Source: Hymenobacter sp. BT559 (GTDB lineage Bacteria > Bacteroidota > Bacteroidia > Cytophagales > Hymenobacteraceae). Taken from it: a stretch of 64,000 nucleotides of DNA. The translations under genes and the position numbers were made by a program. Location: NCBI RefSeq assembly GCF_016427535.1, contig NZ_JAELXV010000007.1, positions 62,001-126,000 on the forward strand, read 5' to 3'. Within the stretch, counting starts at the first letter, position 1. Every line of letters begins with the position of its first letter. Below the pieces are notes generated by a model. It did no database searches. It saw only the letters and a program-made list of their open reading frames with translations, and was not told the origin of the DNA. Positions 23,990 to 33,542 of this stretch are shown piece by piece.

Positions 23990-24276
23990 GTGAGCTAGAG
24001 CTGAGCCCCAAGAAGTTCTGGAGTTTAACGCTCGCTGAATTTGACCAGAAGTGCCGCGGCTACCACCGCCGGGAGGAAGCCGCCTGGCAGCGTACTCGCC
24101 TGATTGCGCTGGAAGTGAAAAACGGGCTACGGCCGCCGGGCACCCGCGGTGAAACGCCCTACGAGTACTTGCCCTTGCCTAGTGATGTGGTGCCCATCAG
24201 CACCGCGCCGGCCACGGCCGAAGAAGTGAACGACCTATGGGCTGAGTTAGATGCCCGTGACGCTGCTATCCTATAA
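23953..24276 (+). CDS. frameshifted extension of the tail chaperone, gpGT-like
   Basis: This -1 frame reads ELEWDQHLSFGLGELEL, then SPKKFWSLTLAEFDQKCRGY, with clear protein-like composition, to a TAA at 24274-24276, six bases before the tape measure start. It has no usable start codon, and overlaps the end of the 0-frame gene. That is the layout of lambda G/GT. A C run at 23949-23952 (frame 0 codons GCC CCG) is one possible slip site. No classical slippery heptamer is present. Confidence 0.65.
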   Translation, partial: ELEWDQHLSFGLGELELSPKKFWSLTLAEFDQKCRGYHRREEAAWQRTRLIALEVKNGLRPPGTRGETPYEYLPLPSDVVPISTAPATAEEVNDLWAELDARDAAIL

Positions 24277-24282
24277 GTTTCT

Positions 24283-27222
24283 ATGTCTGACATCCTTGCT
24301 TCCGTTTCTGTAGTCCTGGGCGCCGAAATCTCGGCGTTCAGGGCTGCCATGGCTCAGGCCAATAAAGACCTGAAGGGGCTGCGGCAGGCGGGCGAGGCCA
24401 TGAAGGATGTCGGCACCAGCCTGAGCACCTACGTGAGCCTACCGCTGGCTGCCCTCGGCACGGCAGCCGTGGTGGCCAGCGCCAAGATGGAAAGCCTGAA
24501 AAAAGGCGTAGAAGCCATCACGGCGGCCGACCTAGGTAAGCAGGGCATCACGGGCCTGGCTGGGTTGCAGCTCGCCGCCCAGCAGGCCGGCGACCGCCTA
24601 AAAGTGCTGGAAGTAATAGCCAAGGCACCCGGCATCGGTTTCGAGCAAGCGGTGGCCGGTGACATTCGCCTGCGCGCGGTGGGTATCAGTGCGCAGCAAT
24701 CAGCTAAATCGCTCAAAGAATTTGCCAACGCTATCGCCACCACGGGCGGCGGGGCCAGCGAGTTCGACCGCGTAACCACGCAGCTGGCCCAACTCAGCGC
24801 CAAGGGTAAGGTACTCAGCCAGGACCTGCGCCCCATCATCGAGGCGGCCCCGGCCGTGAGCCAAGCGCTGCTGAAGCTCTACGGCACAATTGACAGCGAA
24901 AGCATTTCGGCCAGCCTCACCAAGCAAGGCAAGTCGAGCCAGGACTTTATCGCTATCCTAACCGACGAGCTGGCCAAGCTACCCCGCGTAACGGGTGGCC
25001 TGGCTAACTCGCTTGAGAACTTGCAGCAAACTGCCGTGCAGGCCGCCGCCAAACTAGGCGATGGCATCAGTAAGGCCCTCGACCTGCCCAATGTCACCGA
25101 AGGCCTGGCCAACGGCATCGAGCGGCTGGGCAATGCGTTCGCCAACCTAAACCCCAGCACGCAGAAGCTCATCGTAGGCCTAGGGCTGGCCGCTGCGGCT
25201 ACCGGCCCCGTGCTGGTGGCCGTGGGCACCCTAGGGGCGGCGCTGCCCGCGCTCACGGCGGGCTTTGCCACGCTGGGTATCACCTCGGCCGCAGCCCTGG
25301 GCCCGGTGGGCATTGCGGCCGCAGCGGTGGCAGTGGCCGCAGCGCTCATTATTGATAACTGGAGCGATTTAACGGCCTACTTTTCCAGTAGTGGCGAAGG
25401 TGGGCGCGTGTTCAGCGACCTGGCCACGTCGGTCACCAACTCAGTCAGCCAGATTACGGATGCGTTTTCGGCGCTGAACGGCGGCGGCAACTTTGGCGAC
25501 CTGGTAAGTGCTACCGGCATTTTCAAGGCCATTTTCCGCGACATCACCGTGGGCATCACGGCCGTGTCGAATGTATTCGGCGGGTCCATCGGTGCCATCG
25601 TGAAGCTGCTCAGTGGCGACCTAGCCGGCGCCGCAGCGCAGGGCGAGCGGGCGCTGGCTGGCTTGCTACAGCCGCTGGCCAACGTGCTAGGCTTCCAGCT
25701 ACGCCTGAGCGAAGCCACGCAGGGCGTAACCGAGAAGTTCGACGCCCTGGCCGTAGTTACGCCCGGCCTGGCCGCGGTGCTCAACAACCTGAGCACCACC
25801 ACGCCTTTCCCGCCGGCCAACCTAGGTGGCATCACGCGCACCCTAGGGCTACTGGAAGAGTTAAAAGCCCGGCTCAAAGAAGTACAGGAGCAGCGCGACA
25901 AGGAAACTACCGTTGGCGCTATTAAGGTTGATAACACGGAAATTATCAGCCTGCAAAAGCGTATTGCTGAGCTAGAGGGCACTACTAAAAAAGGCACCGA
26001 CGCGGTAGCTAAGCTACGCCTAGAGCTGAGCCGCCTCACAACGCTCGACAACCTACTAGGTGATGCACCCAGCCAGCTAGAAGTATTAGAACGCCGTTCC
26101 GATACGCTGCTCAAGGGCCTGAAAACGCTGGTAGATGCTGGCGTAAGCCCTAACTCACGGGCCTTCCGCAGCTTCGCGCTGGAAGCGGCCAACCTAGGCC
26201 AGCAAATCGACCAGCTCAAAGCCATTGGCGGCACGCTCGACCTCAAGCCGGTGGCCGTGAAGTCGCTTATTCCGCAGACTATTGGCGACACGCTGCCCCA
26301 AGACGTGGCCCGACTGCTGGGCGACTATGCCAAGCAAACCAAGCCGTTCGAGCTGCCGATAGCTGTCAAGCTTAACATGCAGGGTATTGCAGAGGCGATG
26401 CAGCCGGTACAGCTACTCAGCAAACAGATGGAAGGCTTGAATGACATCAAAATACAGCCCAAGTTTGATGGCTTCGTGCCCAAGACCCTGAAAGCTGAGT
26501 TGCTGTCCCTAGGTGCGGGGTTTCAACAAATCAAGGCTAATAGCGTCTTATTTGGCAGTAGCTTTGATGAGGCAGGGGCTAAAGCACAGGTACTTGGACA
26601 AACTATCCAAAATCTGATAGCCAGCGGCATGAGCCCTTATTCGCAGGCTCTGCAAGAACTAGCCCAGCAGCAGCGGGCGTACTCGGTAGAATCTGAGGTC
26701 GCACGCTTGAATAACGAAACACTGCAAGCCGGATTTGAAGCGCTAGGCACTAGTGTTGGGGAAGCTATCGGCAACATGGCCTTTAACGGGGCTAGCGCTG
26801 GCGATGCGCTCAAGGGTGTATTTGCTAGCTTGATAGATGTACTGGCGCAGTATGCCGCTAAGAGGGGTAAAATAATGATTGCTGATGGTCTGGTGGATTT
26901 ATTGATACCAGGACAACAAGCACTTGGTGCGTTAAAGATTGCAGCGGGCACTGGCTTGCTTATCGCATCTGGTATTGCTAGCGCTGGCGCTGGCTCGCTA
27001 CGTAGTTCGGCGGCTGGTGGAGGGGGGCGCCCAAGTAGCGCCCCATCCTCTTCGGTTCCCAGCTCGCCCCGTTCATTTACACCAAGTACAGCCCCTGGCG
27101 CTGCTGCCCAGCCCAGCGCTACCTACACGCATAAGGTTGAAATCGTGGCCAGCGGGCCCAACCTAGCAGGCGTACTAACGCTAAGCACTGACCGACTCGG
27201 GCGTGTAATAGGAAGACGTTAA
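24283..27222 (+). CDS. tape measure protein
   Basis: A 979-aa protein that sets tail length and is ejected with the DNA. The start (LGAEISAFRAAMAQANKDLK) and the region to about 260 match tape measure proteins of siphoviruses. A long hydrophobic stretch covers about 295-357. Residues about 520-580 and 640-680 are charged helices, and a low-complexity Ser/Pro-rich segment lies near 930. The size suits a tail of ordinary length. It overlaps the stop of the minus-strand gene that follows. Confidence 0.92.
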   Translation: MSDILASVSVVLGAEISAFRAAMAQANKDLKGLRQAGEAMKDVGTSLSTYVSLPLAALGTAAVVASAKMESLKKGVEAITAADLGKQGITGLAGLQLAAQQAGDRLKVLEVIAKAPGIGFEQAVAGDIRLRAVGISAQQSAKSLKEFANAIATTGGGASEFDRVTTQLAQLSAKGKVLSQDLRPIIEAAPAVSQALLKLYGTIDSESISASLTKQGKSSQDFIAILTDELAKLPRVTGGLANSLENLQQTAVQAAAKLGDGISKALDLPNVTEGLANGIERLGNAFANLNPSTQKLIVGLGLAAAATGPVLVAVGTLGAALPALTAGFATLGITSAAALGPVGIAAAAVAVAAALIIDNWSDLTAYFSSSGEGGRVFSDLATSVTNSVSQITDAFSALNGGGNFGDLVSATGIFKAIFRDITVGITAVSNVFGGSIGAIVKLLSGDLAGAAAQGERALAGLLQPLANVLGFQLRLSEATQGVTEKFDALAVVTPGLAAVLNNLSTTTPFPPANLGGITRTLGLLEELKARLKEVQEQRDKETTVGAIKVDNTEIISLQKRIAELEGTTKKGTDAVAKLRLELSRLTTLDNLLGDAPSQLEVLERRSDTLLKGLKTLVDAGVSPNSRAFRSFALEAANLGQQIDQLKAIGGTLDLKPVAVKSLIPQTIGDTLPQDVARLLGDYAKQTKPFELPIAVKLNMQGIAEAMQPVQLLSKQMEGLNDIKIQPKFDGFVPKTLKAELLSLGAGFQQIKANSVLFGSSFDEAGAKAQVLGQTIQNLIASGMSPYSQALQELAQQQRAYSVESEVARLNNETLQAGFEALGTSVGEAIGNMAFNGASAGDALKGVFASLIDVLAQYAAKRGKIMIADGLVDLLIPGQQALGALKIAAGTGLLIASGIASAGAGSLRSSAAGGGGRPSSAPSSSVPSSPRSFTPSTAPGAAAQPSATYTHKVEIVASGPNLAGVLTLSTDRLGRVIGRR

Positions 27223-27782
27223 GGCTTGAAATTTACAGATACTTCCTTGTCATCATCTTTAATAGACACTTCTCGCACTATCATTTGCCCCTGCATCTCT
27301 AAGGGATTGATACGCGACCTATTGGCAGAACGAATCAGAACAATGTAATAACCCGGCGCCAGTTTCTTCAGAAAAACGCCGTTGCCATCAGCGGTTACTT
27401 CCGAAGTAGAAGGGTTTTGAAGTATTTCTTGTTGAGCGGCTAATGCCTCCCCCTCCAGCGCCTGTATTTTATCTGCTGGCGTCATCTCGTCGGGTAGTTT
27501 CTCAAGCTTTGGGCCACTACTTGAACCCGTATGCTCAACTAGGTCGTGGTTAATCAGATATGTCTGAAGCGAGACAATGTTGGTGCCCTTCTTGATGGCT
27601 GATTCTTTAATAATGAAAGCCTTGGCCCCTATGTCTGGTTTATTACCTAGATTCTGATTAAAGAAGTAGGTAGCAATCCCTCGCAACTCATAACGGGTAG
27701 TAGTAGGGAGTGACTTAGTTTTTGTCTGAGCCACAGCAGGCACGGCGGCCAGCAGCAGGCCCGCGAGTAGGTAGTGTTTCAT
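27219..27782 (-). CDS. secreted moron with carboxypeptidase-regulatory-like end
   Basis: A 187-aa protein on the opposite strand in the middle of the tail genes. Residues 1-18 (MKHYLLAGLLLAAVPAVAQ) are a good signal peptide. Residues 125-160 (TADGNGVFLKKLAPGYYIVL) resemble the carboxypeptidase D regulatory-like beta domain. It is more AT-rich than the tail genes. Periplasmic or surface location, strand and composition suggest a lysogenic conversion gene that benefits the host. It ends overlapping the tape measure stop by 4 bp. Confidence 0.75.
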   Translation of the reverse strand: MKHYLLAGLLLAAVPAVAQTKTKSLPTTTRYELRGIATYFFNQNLGNKPDIGAKAFIIKESAIKKGTNIVSLQTYLINHDLVEHTGSSSGPKLEKLPDEMTPADKIQALEGEALAAQQEILQNPSTSEVTADGNGVFLKKLAPGYYIVLIRSANRSRINPLEMQGQMIVREVSIKDDDKEVSVNFKP

Positions 27783-27800
27783 GCTACTAAGCTAATGCAC

Positions 27801-27860
27801 GCTTGCCCCTAGTTTCCCCCGCCCGGCTTCGCTTCTGGGCTAAGGGCAATCGGAGCTTTG
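27801..27860 (+). promoter_or_regulatory. bipartite repeat copy 2, before tail tip gene
   Basis: The 24-bp box at 27801-27824 is identical to 13103-13126, and TCGGAGCTTTG follows at 27850-27860 with the same 25-bp spacing. The ATG of the tail tip gene lies 4 bp beyond. It also sits between the minus-strand moron and the plus-strand gene, so it could serve either. Confidence 0.5.
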
Positions 27861-27864
27861 GTAC

Positions 27865-30800
27865 ATGCAAGTCGGGCTCTTTGCACTCTTCTACTCCGCG
27901 GTTAATTGCACGCGCTTCGTTGATTACAACGACAGCCCGCGGGCCATTGTGGTGCGTGAAGAAGCCACCGACCCTGACCAGCCCAAAGGCCGCCCTGGCA
28001 CCCGCCAGCCCGACAGCTGGCCCTACGCTGATGGCGAGGATATTCAGACCTTCTACGAGCAGGCCGAAACGGTGCGCATCTACGCCACGCGCACCTATCC
28101 CTTTGCGCGCATTGAGGTCATCGCCGCCCCGCCGGCCAATACCTGCGACCTAGATGTAGGCTACGACCTCACGACCGACCAGCCAGGCTTTACGCTCAAG
28201 GTCACTACCAGCCACGGCCCCTGGAGTAGCAGCCTCTCGACAGAGGCTAATTCCTTCGTGCAGAACAAGGCGACTTACGCCGTGGCTTCGGGCACGACGG
28301 TCACGGTGTACGTGCGTGATGCCGCCGGCTGTCAGCAGTCGCGGCAAATAGCCGTGGCCGACCCTGACCAGCCAGACGGCCCCACCTACGCGCCCCCCGG
28401 CGCCATCCTGCTGCTGCGCTTCACGCTGCCAGGCCTGCAGAACCCCGACTACTTCCGCGTACAGGAGTACTACTACGACCCGGCTACGCGCACCGCCAAG
28501 CGCTATTTTCCGCCCGAGTCACCAGACGGCACCCGCTACAACCGCCCCGCGGCCGAAATCATTGACCGCTGGTGCGTAGACCCCGGCGCGCCGCCCTACC
28601 GCGAAATTCAGGTGCACCACGACCGGCAAGGAGGCATCGACCTCGTGTCAGTGGATGACGTGGCAGCCTGTCAGAACAAGTGCACGCTCACGCTCACCGT
28701 CACGCCCTCGGCCGTGGTGGATGGCCGCGGCGAACTGGTGGCCATCGCGGCCGGCGCGCAAAGCCCCGTCATCTTCAGCCTCGATGATTTCGACACGCCT
28801 GGCCTGAGCGGGGCAGCCACTACGCCGCTGCGCTACGATTTTGAGAACCTGCGCCCGGGCCGCTACACGGTGTACGCCCGCGAAACCCGCACGGGCGGCT
28901 GCCGTGCGCAGGTCACGGTCCTGCTCGTGACCAGCTACAGCGCGCGCTACCTGCACACCTTCCTGGACGCCGATAATGTGAAGTGGCGCCTGCGCATTAT
29001 GCAGCGCGAGTACACCGGGCAGCCTGAGGTAGTGAGGGGCCAACCCGGCGCCGTAACGCTCGACTGGCCGGGCGGTGCCACCGACCACGTTTTTACCAAC
29101 TTCCTGCGCGGCAGCGAGTGCCAGCTGGGCCTCTACCTCTGGTATCGTGAGCAGCTGCTACCGCTCTTCAGCGGTGACGAGCGCCTGCACCGCGTGGAGC
29201 TTGAGCGCGTGGCCGATGGGCTGCTATTCTGGAAAGGCTACCTACTGCCTGAGCAGTACGACGTGGCCTTCCTCAACCCGCCGGCCACCTTCAACCTGTC
29301 GGCCACCGATGGCCTGGGTACGCTTTCTGATGTGCCCTTTGTGGGCTCGGCTGGGCAGCGCCTGCGCGGGGACTGGACGCTGAAAGAACTCGTGCTTTTC
29401 CTGCTGGGCAAGCTCGACCTCGATTTGCCACTTAATACGCTGTTCAACTTCTACCCCAGCACGGCGTCACTGGCCAGCCCGGCTATCGAGCAAATTAAAA
29501 TCGATGTAGGCCAGTACGCCGACGACAAGGGCAAAGCCTGGGACTGCGGCAAAGTGCTGCTGGCCTTGCTCACCACCTTTCAGGCCCGCCTCTATCAGGA
29601 GCGCGGCGCGTGGTGGCTAGAGCGCCTAGCCGAACTGAGCGCCGGCCGCGTGGTCTACCAGAGTTACGACCCGATGGGCCAGCCGCTGGCCGACGTGCCC
29701 CGCGAGCCGCTGGCAGAAGTACGTAACCCCGAAGAGAAAGTACTGCGCTGGGTGAAAGGTAGTCAGCGCCAGAGCCTGCGCCCGGCCGTGGCCACCATCA
29801 CGGTACCCGCCGAGCCCGGCGAAAAGGTGAACCTATTGGCCCGCGCCCTGCCTAAGAATACCGACCTGCCCGCCTCGCTGCCCGCTAGCTGGTCGGCCTC
29901 CCCAGGCGCGCCCGTGAGCCAGCTGGTTTACCAGGGCAAGGACAAGGCCCCGCTGCTGCGCCTGGTAGGCGTCAACACCAACGGCCAGACGCCCGAGCTA
30001 GCGGGCTGGGTGCAAACCTCGGCCAGCGCGGCCGTGCCCCTGCGCGACCTAGGTGCGGTCACGAACTACGACGGCACGTTTACGCTCGCCTTCACGGCTA
30101 AGGCCTACGGCTTTACGCCCAACGCCGCGGTTACTGGGCAGAGCACGCTCTACTTCGCCGTGAAGTTCGGCAGCCGCTGGCTAGCGCCCTACTTGGCCTT
30201 CCCCGGCGACACCGAGGATATTGACCAGGTGCTGAAGCAATCCTACGTGCGCTTCAACGATAGCGGGGAAATCAAGGTGAACTACCGCGGCTACGGCACG
30301 AGCCTGACCGGGCCGCAGCCGGTGCTCATCCGCTTCTACCAGCCGGTGGGCGGGGCCACTGCTACCACGGTGGACATCTCGGATATCGAAATCAACTGGG
30401 AGAACGTGGCCGCCCAAACGGCTGACACCTATACCAGCTCCTACACCACTGACACCGGCCAGCTGGTGAGTCGTGTCGATGAAGCCACGACACTTTTCCA
30501 CTCTGATACGCCCTGGGTGCGCCGCCAGGGCACGCTGCTCGATGGCGCCAGCCTGCCGACCCAAGGCTGGCGCGAAGCGGCCAACCCCACGGCGCCGCCT
30601 CGTGAAGTGGGCGATTACGTGGTGCGTGACCGCAACCTCTGGCAGCGCCAGCCCGCGCAGGTGCTGACTGGTGAACTGCTGGGCGGCCTGGCCGGGCCGG
30701 GCGTGCTGCTCACCGACGGGCGCGAAGTGCGGCCCGCCGTGTACCTGCTTACCGCAGCCACCTACCGGGTGAACGAGGCGCAGTGGCAGATAGCGGGGGC

Positions 30801-30918
30801 GCAAATGCGCACGCTGGCGCTGCCCACTGCCGAACTGCCCGAGGGCGTGATGCTGCACGAAGACGACAGCCCGATGCTGCACGAAGATGGCTCCTACATG
30901 ATTTACGAAAATGCTTAA
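27865..30918 (+). CDS. tail tip / baseplate hub protein
   Basis: A 1017-aa protein following the tape measure gene, where siphoviruses encode distal tail and tail-associated proteins. Residues 95-350 contain several beta domains with Cys pairs. Residues 360-640 (YLHTFLDADNVKWRLRIMQRE, then GYLLPEQYDVAFLNPPATFNL) are the conserved core of large Bacteroidota phage tail proteins as I recall them. The end carries a short repeat (MLHEDDSP MLHEDGSY). Role is inferred from position and size. It overlaps the next gene by 8 bp. Confidence 0.7.
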   Translation: MQVGLFALFYSAVNCTRFVDYNDSPRAIVVREEATDPDQPKGRPGTRQPDSWPYADGEDIQTFYEQAETVRIYATRTYPFARIEVIAAPPANTCDLDVGYDLTTDQPGFTLKVTTSHGPWSSSLSTEANSFVQNKATYAVASGTTVTVYVRDAAGCQQSRQIAVADPDQPDGPTYAPPGAILLLRFTLPGLQNPDYFRVQEYYYDPATRTAKRYFPPESPDGTRYNRPAAEIIDRWCVDPGAPPYREIQVHHDRQGGIDLVSVDDVAACQNKCTLTLTVTPSAVVDGRGELVAIAAGAQSPVIFSLDDFDTPGLSGAATTPLRYDFENLRPGRYTVYARETRTGGCRAQVTVLLVTSYSARYLHTFLDADNVKWRLRIMQREYTGQPEVVRGQPGAVTLDWPGGATDHVFTNFLRGSECQLGLYLWYREQLLPLFSGDERLHRVELERVADGLLFWKGYLLPEQYDVAFLNPPATFNLSATDGLGTLSDVPFVGSAGQRLRGDWTLKELVLFLLGKLDLDLPLNTLFNFYPSTASLASPAIEQIKIDVGQYADDKGKAWDCGKVLLALLTTFQARLYQERGAWWLERLAELSAGRVVYQSYDPMGQPLADVPREPLAEVRNPEEKVLRWVKGSQRQSLRPAVATITVPAEPGEKVNLLARALPKNTDLPASLPASWSASPGAPVSQLVYQGKDKAPLLRLVGVNTNGQTPELAGWVQTSASAAVPLRDLGAVTNYDGTFTLAFTAKAYGFTPNAAVTGQSTLYFAVKFGSRWLAPYLAFPGDTEDIDQVLKQSYVRFNDSGEIKVNYRGYGTSLTGPQPVLIRFYQPVGGATATTVDISDIEINWENVAAQTADTYTSSYTTDTGQLVSRVDEATTLFHSDTPWVRRQGTLLDGASLPTQGWREAANPTAPPREVGDYVVRDRNLWQRQPAQVLTGELLGGLAGPGVLLTDGREVRPAVYLLTAATYRVNEAQWQIAGAQMRTLALPTAELPEGVMLHEDDSPMLHEDGSYMIYENA

Positions 30919-32755
30919 TCCGCGCAAGTTCAGCCAAGACCCGGTTTTTAATAACCTGTTGCCCCGCGACAAGGTGGTAATACTGCGCTCGCCCCTGGAT
31001 GAGTCTGACGCCGCCAAGCGCAACGGCACAGCCAGCCTTGATGCACTAGCGGCGGCACTGGCCGGACGCCTGACCGGCGACTACCTTGCTATAGCGCTGG
31101 CTGACGCGCAGGCCTTGCCGGATGCTGACCCGCCGGGCGTGAAGCCTACGCGGCTCTACGGCATTGCGGGCGACTGGAACGCCGCCGGTACCGACGCCAC
31201 CGTGTACGTGCAGGGCGTGCGACCTGACGCCTACCACAGCCTAGGCGTCGTGTATGACGCGCAGGGCAAAGGCCAGCTGGTGGAAGTGGACGTGGTGGCG
31301 GGCACGTACAAGGAACTGAATGGCAACCTCTACGACCAGCCCGGCTATCAAACCGATGGCGCGCCAACCAACCGGCTGTTAACTGCCTCCCTCAATACGT
31401 TAGTTGCCAAGAACGTGCTGGCAAGCACAGGGGGTACTTATTCCACCGCGCAGGAAGCAATTACGGATGCCTTTCCCACCGGCATCTACCGTGATACGGT
31501 TGTATTGAGTGGCTACCAGGACGGCTATATCCTAGGCGAGAACTCACTGATAGTAGAGGCGACCGGCGCCGCGTTCCCCGATGGCGCCGTTGCTGCTATC
31601 GGACTCGCAGCAGGCTCTACCATAGCTTTTAATCAGACGCTAAGCGGTGGCTTCTACGCCGGTGGGGTAGTTTTCTACGCGCATAATAGTAACACGGCCA
31701 ATAAATTGACCATCACGGATGTGCGAATATCCGATAGTACGGTCTTCAATATATTCCTAACCGAAGCGCAGGCCAGTGGCCTGTTTGATGTGATAGAGCT
31801 GGTGCGGGTGCGCGGCGTGCGCCGCACGCCGGCTACTAATCCGCTCGGCACCGCGCTCATCAGCTTCAAAGGCAACACCTACGAAGGACACCGACCCGTT
31901 CAGCTCATCCTAACAGACTGCGACCTACGCAGTACGTTCGGGCCGCTTTTCGGCGGCGTAGCACCTCGGGGCACCAAGATTTACCTGCGCGGCACTACCA
32001 AGGTTAGCGGCAGCACGCCTACCAACTTGCAGCAGGTACGCTCCGCTGACGCGGCCGGCGCTAACTCCGTGGCCTATACCGATGCGGAGATTATAGTTGA
32101 CGAGCGCTCGGCTGGCTCCGGCTCCCCTGGTGCCGGTGGCTCTACCTACGTCACTGGCACCTACACCGCCCCGGCCGGCGGGCAGCAGACCATCAAGGCT
32201 ACAGACCTAGCGGGCCTCGACCAAGCTACCAAAATTGTAAGTGTAGGCGTGCGCGGCGTGACTGGAGTTAGCGCCGACCCAGTACTCGACTTACTGCCTG
32301 AGCGGGATGCTAGCGGCCAACCAGTTTACAGCTTCGACCTCGCCAGCCACACGCTCACCGTGCTGCCCAGCGCGGGCATCGACGGCGGCAACGTGCTGGA
32401 AGTGGCTTGGTTGACCGGCGGCTTGGCGGCGGGCTACACCGACGCGCAGGCCCGCGCGGCGCAGCTCAACCGCACCGCCGCGGCTGGCACTACTACCGTG
32501 ACGCTCACGGCGGAGTCAGCAACGGACTACGGTACGATTGCCAACGGCAGCTTTACTGTGAACGCCACGGGCTGCGTGGTGGGCAAGTGCGTGCGCTTCG
32601 CCGTGGGGGCGGGTGCCGGGGCTCCCGTTTTCAGCAATGCCCCGAGTGGCCAGCCCTACAAGTACCTGGGCGCTACCTACGCTAGCGGCAAGGCCTTTAG
32701 CTACTCGCTGCTGGTGTGCGTGGATAGAATCGAGGTAATCATTCTAGCGGAGTAG
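30911..32755 (+). CDS. tail fibre protein, beta-rich
   Basis: A 614-aa structural protein. Residues 1-60 form an N-terminal attachment region, 60-135 a small domain typical of Bacteroidota tail fibres (YGIAGDWNAAGTDATVYVQG), 180-390 a repeat-rich beta region that looks like a parallel beta helix, and 420-600 C-terminal beta domains. The place after the tail tip gene supports a fibre. Confidence 0.68.
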   Translation: MLNPRKFSQDPVFNNLLPRDKVVILRSPLDESDAAKRNGTASLDALAAALAGRLTGDYLAIALADAQALPDADPPGVKPTRLYGIAGDWNAAGTDATVYVQGVRPDAYHSLGVVYDAQGKGQLVEVDVVAGTYKELNGNLYDQPGYQTDGAPTNRLLTASLNTLVAKNVLASTGGTYSTAQEAITDAFPTGIYRDTVVLSGYQDGYILGENSLIVEATGAAFPDGAVAAIGLAAGSTIAFNQTLSGGFYAGGVVFYAHNSNTANKLTITDVRISDSTVFNIFLTEAQASGLFDVIELVRVRGVRRTPATNPLGTALISFKGNTYEGHRPVQLILTDCDLRSTFGPLFGGVAPRGTKIYLRGTTKVSGSTPTNLQQVRSADAAGANSVAYTDAEIIVDERSAGSGSPGAGGSTYVTGTYTAPAGGQQTIKATDLAGLDQATKIVSVGVRGVTGVSADPVLDLLPERDASGQPVYSFDLASHTLTVLPSAGIDGGNVLEVAWLTGGLAAGYTDAQARAAQLNRTAAAGTTTVTLTAESATDYGTIANGSFTVNATGCVVGKCVRFAVGAGAGAPVFSNAPSGQPYKYLGATYASGKAFSYSLLVCVDRIEVIILAE

Positions 32756-32757
32756 CC

Positions 32758-33537
32758 ATGTCAATACTGCATCACCACGCCCGCCGCCGCTTAGCCGGCT
32801 CCGCCGCTCTAGCGCCTGTCTACCCCACGCTGCCGCTCTATTTCGAAAGTTATAGTGGCCAGAATGATATGTACCGCTGGCAGAACATGGGCACGCTCGG
32901 CGGCTATATGAACACGCGCGGCAACATCAACTCGCCCGGCCGCATGCTCACCAGCGAGGCCCTGCCGCTCTACACGATTCCCTCGGGCTCGGCCTACGAC
33001 CCCTGGGATATTCCCAACGTGAGCGCTGGGGCCTCGGACTACACCTTTTACCTGCTGCTGCGCGGCACCACGTTCGACACGGACAACTTCGGCGGCTATA
33101 TCATCGACTGGCAGCAGCCACCGGGCGGGGGCGACCGCACCATTCTGGGCTACGCCGGCCCCCAGGGCACGGCGGAAATCGGCACGTTCTACCAGTCGGG
33201 CCAATTCACCAACATGGGCGCCGCACCACGGGCACCAGTAGACCAGCTCAAAATATTCACCTGGGTACTGCAGAACGGGCAGCCCGTGCGCGTGTACGAC
33301 GAAACCGATGCCCTGCTGTTTTCCAGCAGCTTCAACTACCTGCGCGTGGCCCTCAACGGCCTAGGCCAGCCAATTGGCGCGGGTAATCTCTCCAACCAGT
33401 CGCTGGGCACCTCCATTGGCTCAGGCCGGCCGGCCTCGGCTGATTTCGGCGGCTTCGCCCTGGATACGGTAGCGCACACCACCAAGGCCCAGCGCGACGC
33501 AGTACGGGCAAAATGGCGTCAAGACCTCAATTTCTAA
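32758..33537 (+). CDS. tail lectin-like protein
   Basis: A 259-aa protein. Residues 70-250 have the pattern of a concanavalin A/LamG-like jelly roll (DYTFYLLLRGTTFD, then IFTWVLQNGQPVRVYDE). The region is close to the fibre gene, so it may bind host sugars. It starts 3 bp after the fibre stop. Lectin fold is an inference. Confidence 0.55.
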   Translation: MSILHHHARRRLAGSAALAPVYPTLPLYFESYSGQNDMYRWQNMGTLGGYMNTRGNINSPGRMLTSEALPLYTIPSGSAYDPWDIPNVSAGASDYTFYLLLRGTTFDTDNFGGYIIDWQQPPGGGDRTILGYAGPQGTAEIGTFYQSGQFTNMGAAPRAPVDQLKIFTWVLQNGQPVRVYDETDALLFSSSFNYLRVALNGLGQPIGAGNLSNQSLGTSIGSGRPASADFGGFALDTVAHTTKAQRDAVRAKWRQDLNF

Positions 33538-33542
33538 GCATT

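Noticed and set aside
30181..31029. 282-aa minus-strand ORF under the tail tip gene
   Set aside because: Antisense to two overlapping tail genes, low-complexity composition, no motif.
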